DNA from: Mucilaginibacter sp. OK268
GTDB taxonomy: Bacteria; Bacteroidota; Bacteroidia; Sphingobacteriales; Sphingobacteriaceae
DNA: 64,000 bases
Assembly (NCBI RefSeq): GCF_900103125.1
Contig: NZ_FNJV01000011.1
Location: 170,999 to 234,998, forward strand
Direction of reading: 5' to 3'
The notes below the pieces were generated by a model that had not been told where the DNA came from, did no database searches, and saw only the letters and a program-made list of their open reading frames with translations. Both the position numbers and the translations under genes were made by a program. The first letter of the stretch is position 1, and every line of letters begins with the position of its first letter. Positions 9,235-17,859 of this stretch are shown one piece after another.

Positions 9235-10172
9235 TTTCTGTTTGCATGCCGGCTTACAATGCAGGTGAATACATTGCTGATACGGTAAAATCAATTTCCG
9301 GTCAATCGTATACCAACTGGGAGCTCATTATTGTGAATGATGGGTCAACAGATGATACAGCGGCTATCCTTAACCAATTAACAGATACCCGGATCAAAGT
9401 ATTTCACCAGGAAAATAAAGGGCAATGCGCAGCGGCCAATTGGGCATTCCAACTATCAAATGGTGAGCTGATCAAGTTTATGGATGCTGATGATCTGTTA
9501 TCCCCCAACTATATTCAAAACCAGGTATCGGCGATCAATGGTGATGATGGTGTAATTGCTTTTGCGGCCTGGGGAAGGTTTTATAACAACTCCTTAGCAA
9601 GCTTTCAGCTGGATGATGACTTTTTAAAAACCTCCATGAAACCTGCCGAATGGCTCATCGCCTCTATGATCGGTAAACAGGTGATGCTGCAATGTGCCCT
9701 GTGGCTTATCCCCCGTAAGCTATTAGAAGCTTCCGGCTTATGGAACGAAACGCTTTCGCTGATCAATGATTTTGAATTTTTTATCCGGGTATTGTTATGC
9801 GCCCATGAGCTCCGGTTTACAAACGATGCTATTTTATATTACCGCAGTGGACTAGCCCAATCCCTGTCTGCCACCACTTCAGCAAGAGGTGCTGAATCAG
9901 CCTATAACTCAGTAGACCTGGGCACGCAGCATCTTTTAAACTATGAAGCCAGCGACAGGGTAAAAAAAATAGCTGCCGATTGTTTTCAACGATTGGTTTA
10001 TACTTTTTACCCTCAACATCCAGTCATTGTTCAAAAAGCAGAATTAAAAGTAAAGGAGTTGGGTGGTTCATCCATTGCTTTCCCGGCAGGTGGCTATACA
10101 AAAATATTGGCGTCGGTATTAGGATGGAAAGCTACCCAGTATCTCAAATTTATATTTAAAAAACGTGCTTAG
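9213..10172 (+). CDS. Glycosyltransferase family 2 protein
   Basis: A 319-residue GT2 enzyme: PLVSVCMPAYNAGEYIADTV, LIIVNDGSTDDTA, then IKFMDADDLLS with the DxD. This is the standard processive or single-addition GT2 fold without obvious transmembrane helices. The ATG at 9213 lies 22 bp inside the upstream gene, and the next gene starts 8 bp before its stop, so translation is probably coupled. It most likely adds one sugar of the repeat unit. Confidence 0.9.
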   Translation: MEKNTPLVSVCMPAYNAGEYIADTVKSISGQSYTNWELIIVNDGSTDDTAAILNQLTDTRIKVFHQENKGQCAAANWAFQLSNGELIKFMDADDLLSPNYIQNQVSAINGDDGVIAFAAWGRFYNNSLASFQLDDDFLKTSMKPAEWLIASMIGKQVMLQCALWLIPRKLLEASGLWNETLSLINDFEFFIRVLLCAHELRFTNDAILYYRSGLAQSLSATTSARGAESAYNSVDLGTQHLLNYEASDRVKKIAADCFQRLVYTFYPQHPVIVQKAELKVKELGGSSIAFPAGGYTKILASVLGWKATQYLKFIFKKRA

Positions 10173-11166
10173 TTGCAGGGTCTATTTATTTACTTATAAA
10201 AGGAACCACCTGCTGCCCAGGGCTGTTGAAAGTCTTATCAATCAAACTTTTCAAAACTGGGTTTGCGAAGTACACAATGATTGCCCGGATGATCCATTTC
10301 CGGCAGCTTACATCCAATCATTAAATGACCCCCGGTTTATCATGAAAAGCCATGCGGTTAATATGGGTGCTGTTGCCAGTTTTAACCTTGCTTTTGCGGG
10401 CTGTACCGAAGATTATGCCAGTATCCTGGAAGATGACAATTGGTGGGAGTCTACTTTCCTGGAAGAAATGATTGCGCTGATGGAAAATAATCCAACTGTT
10501 AATATCGCCTGGAGCAACATGAACTTGTGGCAGGAAAAACCCGGTAATGAATGGCTAAATACAGGTAACCCTATTTGGCCCGCTGGTGCGCAAACAACAA
10601 CCTTTTCGTGGCCGGTACAACAACAAGTTATTGGCGCCCTTCATTCAACCGGGGCCATGTTGTACAGAGGAAAAATTGCCCATCATTATATAGCACCTCA
10701 TGAAACCCTGTTAAATGCTATTGAACTGGTTCGCGAGCGAAGCTTTGAACATCCCATCATTTTAAATCACAAGCCACTGGCTAATTTCGCCATCACCATA
10801 AGCACCAACCGTTCTGCCGATCCTTATCCCTGGATTGCCTCGCAAGTAATGCTGCTGGCCAGTTATATAGAAGCATCCGATAATCAAACTGAAATCATAC
10901 AGGAAGCACTGGCCTATCATCGCCGGTTAAAACCCAGCCCTATTGCCAATTTCTTTTTGGCCGATCTTTTTCTGCTGAAAAAGGGCTCGCTGTATAAGTA
11001 CTTCAACTTATCCGATTGGATGGTGATTGGCAAATGGCTCATCAGAAACGGGCATAAACTAAACTATATTAAAACCTACCTGGCATCGCAACAAAAAACA
11101 ACCTACAGTTTTTTACTAAAACATACCCGGTTACGATTCCAGGAGTCAAAACAAAACGTACATTGA
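10165..11166 (+). CDS. Glycosyltransferase family 2-like protein
   Basis: A 333-residue protein that starts at a GTG overlapping the upstream gene by 8 bp. MLSCRVYLFTYKRNHLLPRA and VESLINQTFQNW match the start of GT2 proteins, and ASILEDDNWWE supplies the acidic metal site (EDD rather than DxD). The C-terminal third is helical and basic. It is a divergent GT2 member; the sugar is unknown. Its TGA overlaps the TTG start of the next GT4 gene. Confidence 0.8.
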   Translation: MLSCRVYLFTYKRNHLLPRAVESLINQTFQNWVCEVHNDCPDDPFPAAYIQSLNDPRFIMKSHAVNMGAVASFNLAFAGCTEDYASILEDDNWWESTFLEEMIALMENNPTVNIAWSNMNLWQEKPGNEWLNTGNPIWPAGAQTTTFSWPVQQQVIGALHSTGAMLYRGKIAHHYIAPHETLLNAIELVRERSFEHPIILNHKPLANFAITISTNRSADPYPWIASQVMLLASYIEASDNQTEIIQEALAYHRRLKPSPIANFFLADLFLLKKGSLYKYFNLSDWMVIGKWLIRNGHKLNYIKTYLASQQKTTYSFLLKHTRLRFQESKQNVH

Positions 11167-12224
11167 AGATAGCCCTTATTGTAAATCCTTTAATACCTGT
11201 ACCGCCCGAACAATATGGCGGTATAGAACGCGTGGTGTATGTACTGATCCGCGAGTTGATAAAAATGGGTCATGATGTAAGGCTGTATGCCAATCCCGCT
11301 TCGCAACCAGGTTGCAAGCTCATAGGCTACCGCGAATCTGAAAATTATGGATTAAAGGATTTTGTAAAGATCAACCTGCTAACTTCTTCACTCCTTTTTA
11401 AAAATTTTGATGTGGTACACACCTTTGGCCGGATGAGTAATATAGCATCGCTCATGCCTTTTAAACAGCCTAAAGTAGTTTCGTACCAATTACCGCCTAC
11501 TATATTACAGGTAAAAAAAGCGGTAAAAATTGCTGCCAAAAATTCGCTTTATTTTACGGCTTGCAGCAATTTTATTGCCGGGCAGATCAATCATATCGGT
11601 CATGTTACTACTATTTACAACAGCGTGGATATGGATGACTATCATTTTAACGCCGAAGTTGATGCAGACGCGCCACTGGTATTTTTAGGAAGGATCCAGC
11701 AGGAAAAAGGAACCGCTATAGCTATTGAAATAGCGCTTAAAACAAATAAAAAACTCATCATTGCGGGTAATGTACCCAATGAGCAAATCCATCAGCAGTA
11801 CTTTAACGAGCAGGTGAAGCCTTTTATTGAGCAGGACCAGATCAAATACATCGGGCCGGTTAATAATAGTCAAAAAAACGAGTTATTACGCAACGCCAGC
11901 GCCTTGTTGATGCCGGTAACCTGGGACGAACCCTTTGGTATTGTAATGGCCGAGGCCCTGGCCTGCGGTACACCAGTAATTGGATTTAACAGGGGCGCGG
12001 TACCCGAAGTGGTAACCAACGGATCAACCGGTTTTGTATGCAGTAACATCAACGAAATGGTGGAAGCGGTGAATAATATACATGCTCTAAGCAGATCGAA
12101 ATGCCGTGAGGCGGCTGAGGAAAAATTCAGCTCCATTGTAATGGCTAAACAGTATGAACAATTGTATAAAAAAATAGAGTCAAGAGCCAAGAATCAAGAG
12201 TCAGGAAAAAACAATGCTTATTGA
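11163..12224 (+). CDS. Glycosyltransferase family 4 protein with repeat-derived tail
   Basis: A 353-residue GT-B enzyme. It starts at TTG 11163 (MKIALIVNPLIPVPPEQYGG), overlapping the TGA of the previous gene; the YGGIERVV block is typical of GT4. The C-terminal half has LVFLGRIQQEKG and EPFGIVMAEALACG, the EX7E motif. The last about 18 residues (from ESRAKNQES to the stop) are encoded by an intergenic inverted repeat of the TCAAGAATC family, so the native end of the protein seems to have been replaced by repeat sequence. Confidence 0.9.
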   Translation: MKIALIVNPLIPVPPEQYGGIERVVYVLIRELIKMGHDVRLYANPASQPGCKLIGYRESENYGLKDFVKINLLTSSLLFKNFDVVHTFGRMSNIASLMPFKQPKVVSYQLPPTILQVKKAVKIAAKNSLYFTACSNFIAGQINHIGHVTTIYNSVDMDDYHFNAEVDADAPLVFLGRIQQEKGTAIAIEIALKTNKKLIIAGNVPNEQIHQQYFNEQVKPFIEQDQIKYIGPVNNSQKNELLRNASALLMPVTWDEPFGIVMAEALACGTPVIGFNRGAVPEVVTNGSTGFVCSNINEMVEAVNNIHALSRSKCREAAEEKFSSIVMAKQYEQLYKKIESRAKNQESGKNNAY

Positions 12225-12267
12225 ATTTACTTCCGTCTTGATTCTTGACTCTTGGTTCTTGACTCTT
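12176..12267. repeat. Inverted repeat, TCAAGAATC family, copy 2 (overlaps CDS end)
   Basis: Left arm from 12176 (agagtcaagagccaagaat) and right arm ending at 12267 (ending ggttcttgactctt) are imperfect inverted copies. The left arm lies inside the upstream glycosyltransferase frame, and the stop codon at 12222-12224 sits between the arms. Confidence 0.8.
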
Positions 12268-12275
12268 AGCACAAC

Positions 12276-13529
12276 GTGAAAAACATCACCTTCATTACCA
12301 CCGGACAACCAAGCACCAATCCAAGGCTGGTTAAGGAAGCCGAAACCTTAATTAAACTGGGGTACCGGGTTAAGGTGATTTACTGCTTTTATCAAGGCTG
12401 GGCGCAGGAGTTTGATCAGGAGATCATCAATAGAAACCCAAGTGTATACATTTACTGTGGCGGCAACCCAGTGAATGAGAAACTAAACTATTATAAAACA
12501 CGTTTGCGGCAAAAAACAGCTCTGCATCTTTTTAATTATACCAAAGCTTTTGGCGTTCCGGAAAATGCCATATCCCGCACGCATGCAGAGGCTTTGTCTA
12601 TCGCCAGATCCATAAAAACCGATCTGTATATCGCTCATAATTTGGGGGCTTTATCGGCAGCGGTTCTGGCAGCAAAATTCAACGGCGCCAAAGTAGGATA
12701 TGATGCCGAAGATATGCATTCGGGACAGTTCAAGACCAAGACCGAAAAAGGCTATCTGCTGAATAGATTTATGGAAGAAAAATACTTCCCTCAAACAGAT
12801 TATTTTACGGCGGCAAGTCCACTGATTGCTCAAAATTACAAACAGGTTTATCCCTACCTGAATCCTGTACTGATCAATAACGTTTTTCCAAAAACAGATC
12901 TCCCGACCATCACAAATACCGATGCGGCACGGCCCTTAAAACTTTTCTGGTTTTCGCAAACCATTGGGGCCGAACGGGGGATCGAAAACATCATTGGAGC
13001 GATGGCGCTTATTGCCAAACCAACAGAGTTGCACTTGCTGGGAAATTGTTCTGCCCAGGATGAGCTGGCCATCGTAGAGCTGGCAAAATACAATCGTCTT
13101 GCACCCGGTCAAATTCATTTTCACAAACCCATTGCCCCGGATGAGCTGTTCAAATTCGCGGCCTGGTTTGATATCGGCATGGCCACAGAAACAGCGCCGA
13201 ACCTGAATAGGGATATTTGCCTCACCAATAAAATTTTCACTTATATACAGGCCGGCCTCGCCATTATCGCCAGCGATACCCAGGCCCAGCGCCTTTTTAT
13301 GGAGCAATATCCTGCCACCGGGAGTCTGTATCAAAAAGATGATATCAGCTCCCTGGCCAATTGTATAATGGGATATATCGAAAACCCGGAAAGCTTAACA
13401 CAAACAAAGCAAATGAACTATCAATTGGGACAAACGGAACTGAACTGGGAAAATGAAAGCCAGATATTCCAGCGCATAATAGAGAGTCAAGAAGTTAGAA
13501 TCAAGAATCAAGACAGGAAAAAAAGTTGA
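12276..13529 (+). CDS. Glycosyltransferase, GT4-like, with repeat-derived tail
   Basis: A 417-residue protein with a GTG start just after an inverted repeat. The N-terminus MKNITFITTGQPSTNPRLVK and the middle KLFWFSQTIGAERGIENI resemble GT-B glycosyltransferases. FDIGMATETAPNLNRDICLTN stands where the donor-binding region lies, so the usual EX7E motif is poorly kept. The final residues EVRIKNQDRKKS come from a TCAAGAATC-family repeat. It belongs to the polysaccharide locus; specificity is unknown. Confidence 0.8.
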   Translation: MKNITFITTGQPSTNPRLVKEAETLIKLGYRVKVIYCFYQGWAQEFDQEIINRNPSVYIYCGGNPVNEKLNYYKTRLRQKTALHLFNYTKAFGVPENAISRTHAEALSIARSIKTDLYIAHNLGALSAAVLAAKFNGAKVGYDAEDMHSGQFKTKTEKGYLLNRFMEEKYFPQTDYFTAASPLIAQNYKQVYPYLNPVLINNVFPKTDLPTITNTDAARPLKLFWFSQTIGAERGIENIIGAMALIAKPTELHLLGNCSAQDELAIVELAKYNRLAPGQIHFHKPIAPDELFKFAAWFDIGMATETAPNLNRDICLTNKIFTYIQAGLAIIASDTQAQRLFMEQYPATGSLYQKDDISSLANCIMGYIENPESLTQTKQMNYQLGQTELNWENESQIFQRIIESQEVRIKNQDRKKS

Positions 13530-13563
13530 TTAATTATAGAAGCTTTCTTGATTCTAAAGTCCC
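13483..13563. repeat. Inverted repeat, TCAAGAATC family, copy 3 (overlaps CDS end)
   Basis: Arms gtcaagaagttagaatcaag (left) and cttgattctaaagtccc (right) flank the stop codon of the upstream gene at 13527-13529. The left arm is translated as the last residues of that protein. The arms are degenerate compared with copy 1. Confidence 0.7.
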
Positions 13564-13572
13564 ACTATCAAA

Positions 13573-14865
13573 TTGAAAAACCTCCTCATCATATCACCCT
13601 ACTTCCCGCCGGGAAACGCGGCCGATATGCAACGGGTACGCATGAGTTTACCTTATTTCGCCAGCAATGGCTGGAATGTGGAAGTAGTGATGGTAGATGA
13701 AAATTATACGGATATTCAGATCGATCCCCTGTTACTGGAAAGTATCCCCAACGATATCAAGATTCACAAAGTTAAAGCGCTGAATAAACGGTGGACATCC
13801 AAACTGGGCCTGGGGAGTATTGCTTTACGGTCGTCTTGGTTTTATCGGCATCAAGTGAACCGCCTTTTAAAGAATGGTAAATTCGACCTGATCTATTTTT
13901 CAACCACGCAATTCCCGGTTTGTATTTTAGGCGCTTATTGGAAAAAGAAGTTTGGGGTTCCCTATGTTATAGACATGCAGGATCCCTGGCATTCTGATTA
14001 TTACCAAAACAAACCCAGGGCGCAGCAACCCCCAAAATACTGGTTTTCGTACCGTTTAAATAAATACCTGGAACCCATCGCCATAAAAAATGCAGATGGG
14101 CTGATCAGTGTTTCTGAAGCTTATATCGATGACCTAAAAAACAGGTACCCCTCGATAAAAAATAGACCATCGGCGGTGATCACTTTTGGCGCGTTTGAAC
14201 CGGATCTGTCCATCGCCCGTGAAAACCAAACAAAATTTGTGAGCTTATTAGATCCCCGGTTTATCAATATTGTTTATACCGGTCGCGGTGGTGTCGATAT
14301 GCACCAAGCCATAACTCCCGTATTTGAAGCATTTAAAAAAGGCCTGTCGGATAAGGAAAATGCATTTTACAGGCGCTTGAAGTTTTATTTTATCGGTACC
14401 AGTTATGCCCCGGCTGGTCAGGGTAAGCCAACGATACTGCCCCTTGCCCAACAGTACGGGATAGCAGATCATGTTGTTGAAATAACCGATCGCATCAGTT
14501 ATTATCATACCCTGCTCACCTTGCTACAGGCCAGCGCTCTTTTTATTCCGGGATCAGACGATCCGCAATATACGGCCTCAAAAATTTACCCGTACCTGCT
14601 TACTCAAAAACCATTGCTGGCTATTTTTAATGGTAAAAGTTCGGCGATACCAATACTCCGGGAGTATGGCGTAAGACACGTTTATGATTATGAAAATGTA
14701 AGGGAAACCAATATCAATGATTTCTTTTCAGAACTGAATAACGGTGATTCCGAACCGGTATATGACCAGGAAGCGATCAACAAATATTCGGCACAACAAA
14801 TGACGGTGAACCAGTGCCTGCTTTTTAACCAGGTTTTAAACCTGGAGTCAAGAATCAAGAGTTGA
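13573..14865 (+). CDS. Glycosyltransferase, GT4-like
   Basis: A 430-residue protein starting at TTG 13573 (MKNLLIISPYFPPGNAADMQ), which follows a repeat by 10 bp. The N-terminal domain resembles GT-B proteins of the type that start with SPYFPP. VPYVIDMQDPWHSDYY in the middle is characteristic of this subgroup. The C-terminal domain ends in NLESRIKS, where the last codons come from an inverted repeat arm. Alternative starts upstream are absent because of the repeat. Function in the polysaccharide pathway is inferred from neighbours. Confidence 0.8.
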   Translation: MKNLLIISPYFPPGNAADMQRVRMSLPYFASNGWNVEVVMVDENYTDIQIDPLLLESIPNDIKIHKVKALNKRWTSKLGLGSIALRSSWFYRHQVNRLLKNGKFDLIYFSTTQFPVCILGAYWKKKFGVPYVIDMQDPWHSDYYQNKPRAQQPPKYWFSYRLNKYLEPIAIKNADGLISVSEAYIDDLKNRYPSIKNRPSAVITFGAFEPDLSIARENQTKFVSLLDPRFINIVYTGRGGVDMHQAITPVFEAFKKGLSDKENAFYRRLKFYFIGTSYAPAGQGKPTILPLAQQYGIADHVVEITDRISYYHTLLTLLQASALFIPGSDDPQYTASKIYPYLLTQKPLLAIFNGKSSAIPILREYGVRHVYDYENVRETNINDFFSELNNGDSEPVYDQEAINKYSAQQMTVNQCLLFNQVLNLESRIKS

Positions 14866-14880
14866 GAGTCAGGAAAAAGG
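14844..14880. repeat. TCAAGAATC-family repeat, left half of split copy 4
   Basis: The sequence ggagtcaagaatcaagagt and following bases match the left arm of the family. The matching right half lies at 15258-15293, almost 400 bp away, with two other repeat elements between them. The left half carries the stop codon of the upstream glycosyltransferase. Confidence 0.7.
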
Positions 14881-14950
14881 ATAATATACCTTGTACTAAG
14901 CTGATTAATGGCAAAACATATAACTACATAATTTTCAACCAGATAACCAA

Positions 14951-15065
14951 ATGTAAACCATGTATATTATGGTTTACACATAATGACGATGATTAACATT
15001 CAATCTATTGATTTTCAATTAAATAAGTCAATGCTAACCATAAAAAGTGTAAACCATGTAAACCC
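14951..15065. repeat. GTAAACC palindromic element, copy A
   Basis: About 115 bp bounded by gtaaaccatg / catggtttac-type words: atgtaaaccatg near 14951 and gtgtaaaccatgtaaaccc ending at 15065, with an AT-rich core. The reverse complement matches the element at 35032-35140 along most of its length (shared ggtttacatggtttacac and ttttatggtt). It has no coding potential. Confidence 0.8.
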
Positions 15066-15144
15066 ACTTTTAACAAAATGGCGGCCTCTTTAGAATAATA
15101 GCCCATGAGTAGACATAACAAACAGGTAATATTCAAAAAAGGGG

Positions 15145-15220
15145 CTGTCACCCTGAGCTCCGTCGAAGGGTCGAGCGTAGAGGCCTGCCCACCATGCTTC
15201 GACGGAGCTCAGCATGACAC
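15145..15220. repeat. Inverted repeat, GAGCTCCGTCGAAG family, copy 1
   Basis: Perfect 16-bp arms ctgagctccgtcgaag (15153-15168) and its complement at 15197-15212, bounded by tgtca/tgaca. A related type of repeat (ccctgagc...gtcgaag) is common between genes in many bacterial phyla. Two further copies lie at 28884 and 29991. Confidence 0.85.
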
Positions 15221-15257
15221 CTTGTTTACTCATGGGGTGAACGTTTCTTTATTTTTT

Positions 15258-15293
15258 TCTCTTGATTCCTGATTCTGATATCTTGACTCTTAA
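15258..15293. repeat. TCAAGAATC-family repeat, right half of split copy 4
   Basis: Reads cttgattcctgattctgata then tcttgactctt; this is the inverted partner of 14844-14880. The whole 14866-15302 gap (over 400 bp) contains no gene, only these four repeat pieces and short AT-rich joins. Confidence 0.7.
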
Positions 15294-15302
15294 TTGGCAC
15301 TT

Positions 15303-16463
15303 ATGCGCTTAGCCATTATAGCCACCCATCCGGTACAATATTACGCCCCTGTTTTTAAACTGCTGGCTGAAAGCCCGGACATGGAGATCAGGGTATTTTA
15401 TACCTGGGGCGAAAAAGCTATAGAAAAGTTCGATCCCGGTTTCGGGCAAAAAGTCGACTGGGATATCCCCTTATTACAGGACTATGATTTTGAATGGGTA
15501 AGCAACACGGCATCAGATCCAGGCTCACACCACCGCAATGGGATTATTAACCCGGGATTGATCGATCAGATGAACCAATGGCAGCCAAACGCTTTATTGG
15601 TATTTGGCTGGGCCTATCACAGTCACTTAAAAGCTATTCGCCATTATCATCATAAACTACCTATATATTTCAGAGGCGACTCTACCCTGATCGATGTAAA
15701 ACCTGGTATCCGCGCGTTTTTAAGATCTGTTTTCTTAAAATGGGTTTACCGGCATATTGATCATGCTTTTTACGTGGGCACCAATAATAAAACCTATTTT
15801 AAAAAATATGGGCTTAAGGACAAGCAGCTAACTTTTGCCCCGCACGCTATAGATAATGAGAGATTTAGCGCCGACAGATATGAGGAAGCTCTAAAATTAC
15901 GGCAAAGCCTGGGCATTACCGATAATGATACACTGGTACTTTTCGCGGGTAAATTCGAGGACAAAAAATCACCGCAATTATTGATCGACGCTTTTTTGGC
16001 CTTAAATAAACCGGCTGTTCATTTATTACTGGTAGGAGGTGGCATTTTAGAGATCCCTTTAAAAACAAGGGCCAGCATTAATAAGCGTATCCATTTTATG
16101 GATTTTCAAAATCAATCATTCATGCCGGTGGTATACCAGGCCGCTGATCTTTTCTGCCTGCCCTCCAAAGGTCCCGGCGAAACCTGGGGGCTTGCAGTCA
16201 ATGAAGCCATGGCTGCCGGAACACCGGTACTGATATCCAACAAAGTGGGTTGCGCGGCCGATCTGGTGATACCCGGTTTTACAGGAGATATTTTTGATTC
16301 GGAAAATTTATCAGATATTACCGAAAAGCTTGGCGATCTTTTGAAAGACAGATCCAGGTTGAAGGCTTTAGGGGCCAATGCCCAATGTAAAATAGTCGAT
16401 TGGAGTTTTGACAAACAAGTGGCTGCCATTTTAAATACAGTAAAGCATAACTATGCGAACTAA
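15303..16463 (+). CDS. Glycosyltransferase family 4 protein
   Basis: A 386-residue GT-B enzyme. The ATG at 15303 (MRLAIIATHPVQYYAPVF) is chosen over an in-frame TTG nine bases earlier because the THPVQYYAP block usually begins two to seven residues from the start in this family. The C-terminal half has LVLFAGKFEDKKSPQLLI and GPGETWGLAVNEAMAAG, the EX7E-type donor site. It overlaps the next gene by 11 bp. It directly precedes the Wzy-like and exosortase-linked genes, so it may belong to that module. Confidence 0.9.
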   Translation: MRLAIIATHPVQYYAPVFKLLAESPDMEIRVFYTWGEKAIEKFDPGFGQKVDWDIPLLQDYDFEWVSNTASDPGSHHRNGIINPGLIDQMNQWQPNALLVFGWAYHSHLKAIRHYHHKLPIYFRGDSTLIDVKPGIRAFLRSVFLKWVYRHIDHAFYVGTNNKTYFKKYGLKDKQLTFAPHAIDNERFSADRYEEALKLRQSLGITDNDTLVLFAGKFEDKKSPQLLIDAFLALNKPAVHLLLVGGGILEIPLKTRASINKRIHFMDFQNQSFMPVVYQAADLFCLPSKGPGETWGLAVNEAMAAGTPVLISNKVGCAADLVIPGFTGDIFDSENLSDITEKLGDLLKDRSRLKALGANAQCKIVDWSFDKQVAAILNTVKHNYAN

Positions 16464-17859
16464 TCAGGCTCCCTTGGAGCGGTTTTTCATATTATTTTTA
16501 CCCTGGGGGCTCTCCTTTTTATTAAAAGGCGACCCGGTGCTCTCCTATTTTATCGCCTGGCTGGGTTCGTTTTTGATCTTCTGGCTTACATTAAGCGGCT
16601 GGGTGAAACCTATACCCGCCGACAGGAGCATTGCGGGCCAGTTAATGCGCCCTATTTTTTTGGTTCAGATAATTTTTGCCGGATACATGGCCTGCACCTC
16701 CATTTTTTATTTCATGGATGTAATGGGCTATGAGAATTTTGTAAAACAAGGCTATATTTTAGTAGATCATGAAAAACTCCTGCTCACCGCGCAATGTCAG
16801 CGTTATTACTGTCTGGGGCATGCTTCTTTAGTTTTGGGGATATTGATCTTTATGGATTATCCTGTTAAAAAGATTTATCATGTAGATACTGAAAAACTTA
16901 CCCGTCTGCTGATGTTATTTGCTATGGTTAGTTTTCCTGTATCTATTTTGTTTTTAAAAATACCGGGGCTGTCACAATTTTATAATCAATTAAACTCCCT
17001 TAGTTTTATTGCGGGTACTTTGGCTTTGGCATTTGCTATACCACTCAAAAAAGTAGGTAACACGCTGGTATGTATTGGCTTTTACTGTTTTAATTTTTAC
17101 CAGTCGCTCATCTCCGGGTTTAAAGAGCCCATTATTGTAAGTGTAATGGTATTGGGTATATTTCTGTATCCCAGTTATAAAAAAGCGGTCACTCTTACCT
17201 TTATCCCCTTACTGCTATTGTTATTTGTTTTTTTACCGACCTACAATCGTGTTTTTAGGCAAAATGCGTGGGCTGGTAACAGTAATGCCAGCGAAGCCAG
17301 TCAGCTGGCATTGGATGCTACCTTAAACAATGATGTAGAGGACGATGATTCCAATTGGTCGTTTTTGGTGAACCGGCTAAGCGAAATAGATATGTTTACC
17401 CACTTTGTACAATCAACCCCAAAGCAGGTAAATTATTACGGTTTTACGCTGCTTAAACAATCCGGAACAGCCATTATCCCCCGCATATTCTGGCGATCCA
17501 AACCCATTACCGAAGAAATGATCATGGAACGGGTTTACAATGCCGGGGTTATTAATCGTTTCTCCAATGTATCGGCTAAACCCGCGTTTATTGTTGATGC
17601 CTATCTTTCGGGAGGAGCCCTAGGTATACTTTTGTGTTTATTTGCCTATGGCGCTATCGCTCAACTGATCGCTCTGCAGGCCGAGAAACTTTTTGGGGGT
17701 TATGTCCTGGGCACAGCGCTGATCTTTAGTGGATTATTTCAATTTTTTTGGCGCGGACTTAGTTTCGAATTCTTAGTTAACAGCTTGTTCTGGAGTTATA
17801 TTACCATGCTGGTCATTCATAAAATACTTACGGCGACCAATATCCTTCAAAAAGTTTGA
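16453..17859 (+). CDS. Wzy-like polysaccharide polymerase, exosortase-associated type
   Basis: A 468-residue membrane protein with about ten to twelve hydrophobic helices and a large soluble loop (about residues 270-380) containing RLSEIDMFTHFVQSTP and PRIFWRSKP. This layout, with a long periplasmic loop between late helices, fits O-antigen polymerases of the Wzy/WaaL class. It starts 11 bp inside the upstream GT4 gene and its TGA overlaps the start of the next GT4 gene. From memory, NCBI has a family for Wzy-like proteins linked to exosortase Y in Sphingobacteriaceae; the neighbouring exosortase fusion makes that assignment likely. Confidence 0.7.
   Translation: MRTNQAPLERFFILFLPWGLSFLLKGDPVLSYFIAWLGSFLIFWLTLSGWVKPIPADRSIAGQLMRPIFLVQIIFAGYMACTSIFYFMDVMGYENFVKQGYILVDHEKLLLTAQCQRYYCLGHASLVLGILIFMDYPVKKIYHVDTEKLTRLLMLFAMVSFPVSILFLKIPGLSQFYNQLNSLSFIAGTLALAFAIPLKKVGNTLVCIGFYCFNFYQSLISGFKEPIIVSVMVLGIFLYPSYKKAVTLTFIPLLLLLFVFLPTYNRVFRQNAWAGNSNASEASQLALDATLNNDVEDDDSNWSFLVNRLSEIDMFTHFVQSTPKQVNYYGFTLLKQSGTAIIPRIFWRSKPITEEMIMERVYNAGVINRFSNVSAKPAFIVDAYLSGGALGILLCLFAYGAIAQLIALQAEKLFGGYVLGTALIFSGLFQFFWRGLSFEFLVNSLFWSYITMLVIHKILTATNILQKV

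Noticed and set aside
15145..15220. Inverted repeats considered as intrinsic terminators
   Set aside because: Arms are long and far apart and lack a following T-run; true terminators in the window (31539, 34901, 48306) look different.
14844..15293. Possible insertion sequence in the gap before the 15303 glycosyltransferase
   Set aside because: No transposase frame of any size is present; only short repeat elements are seen.
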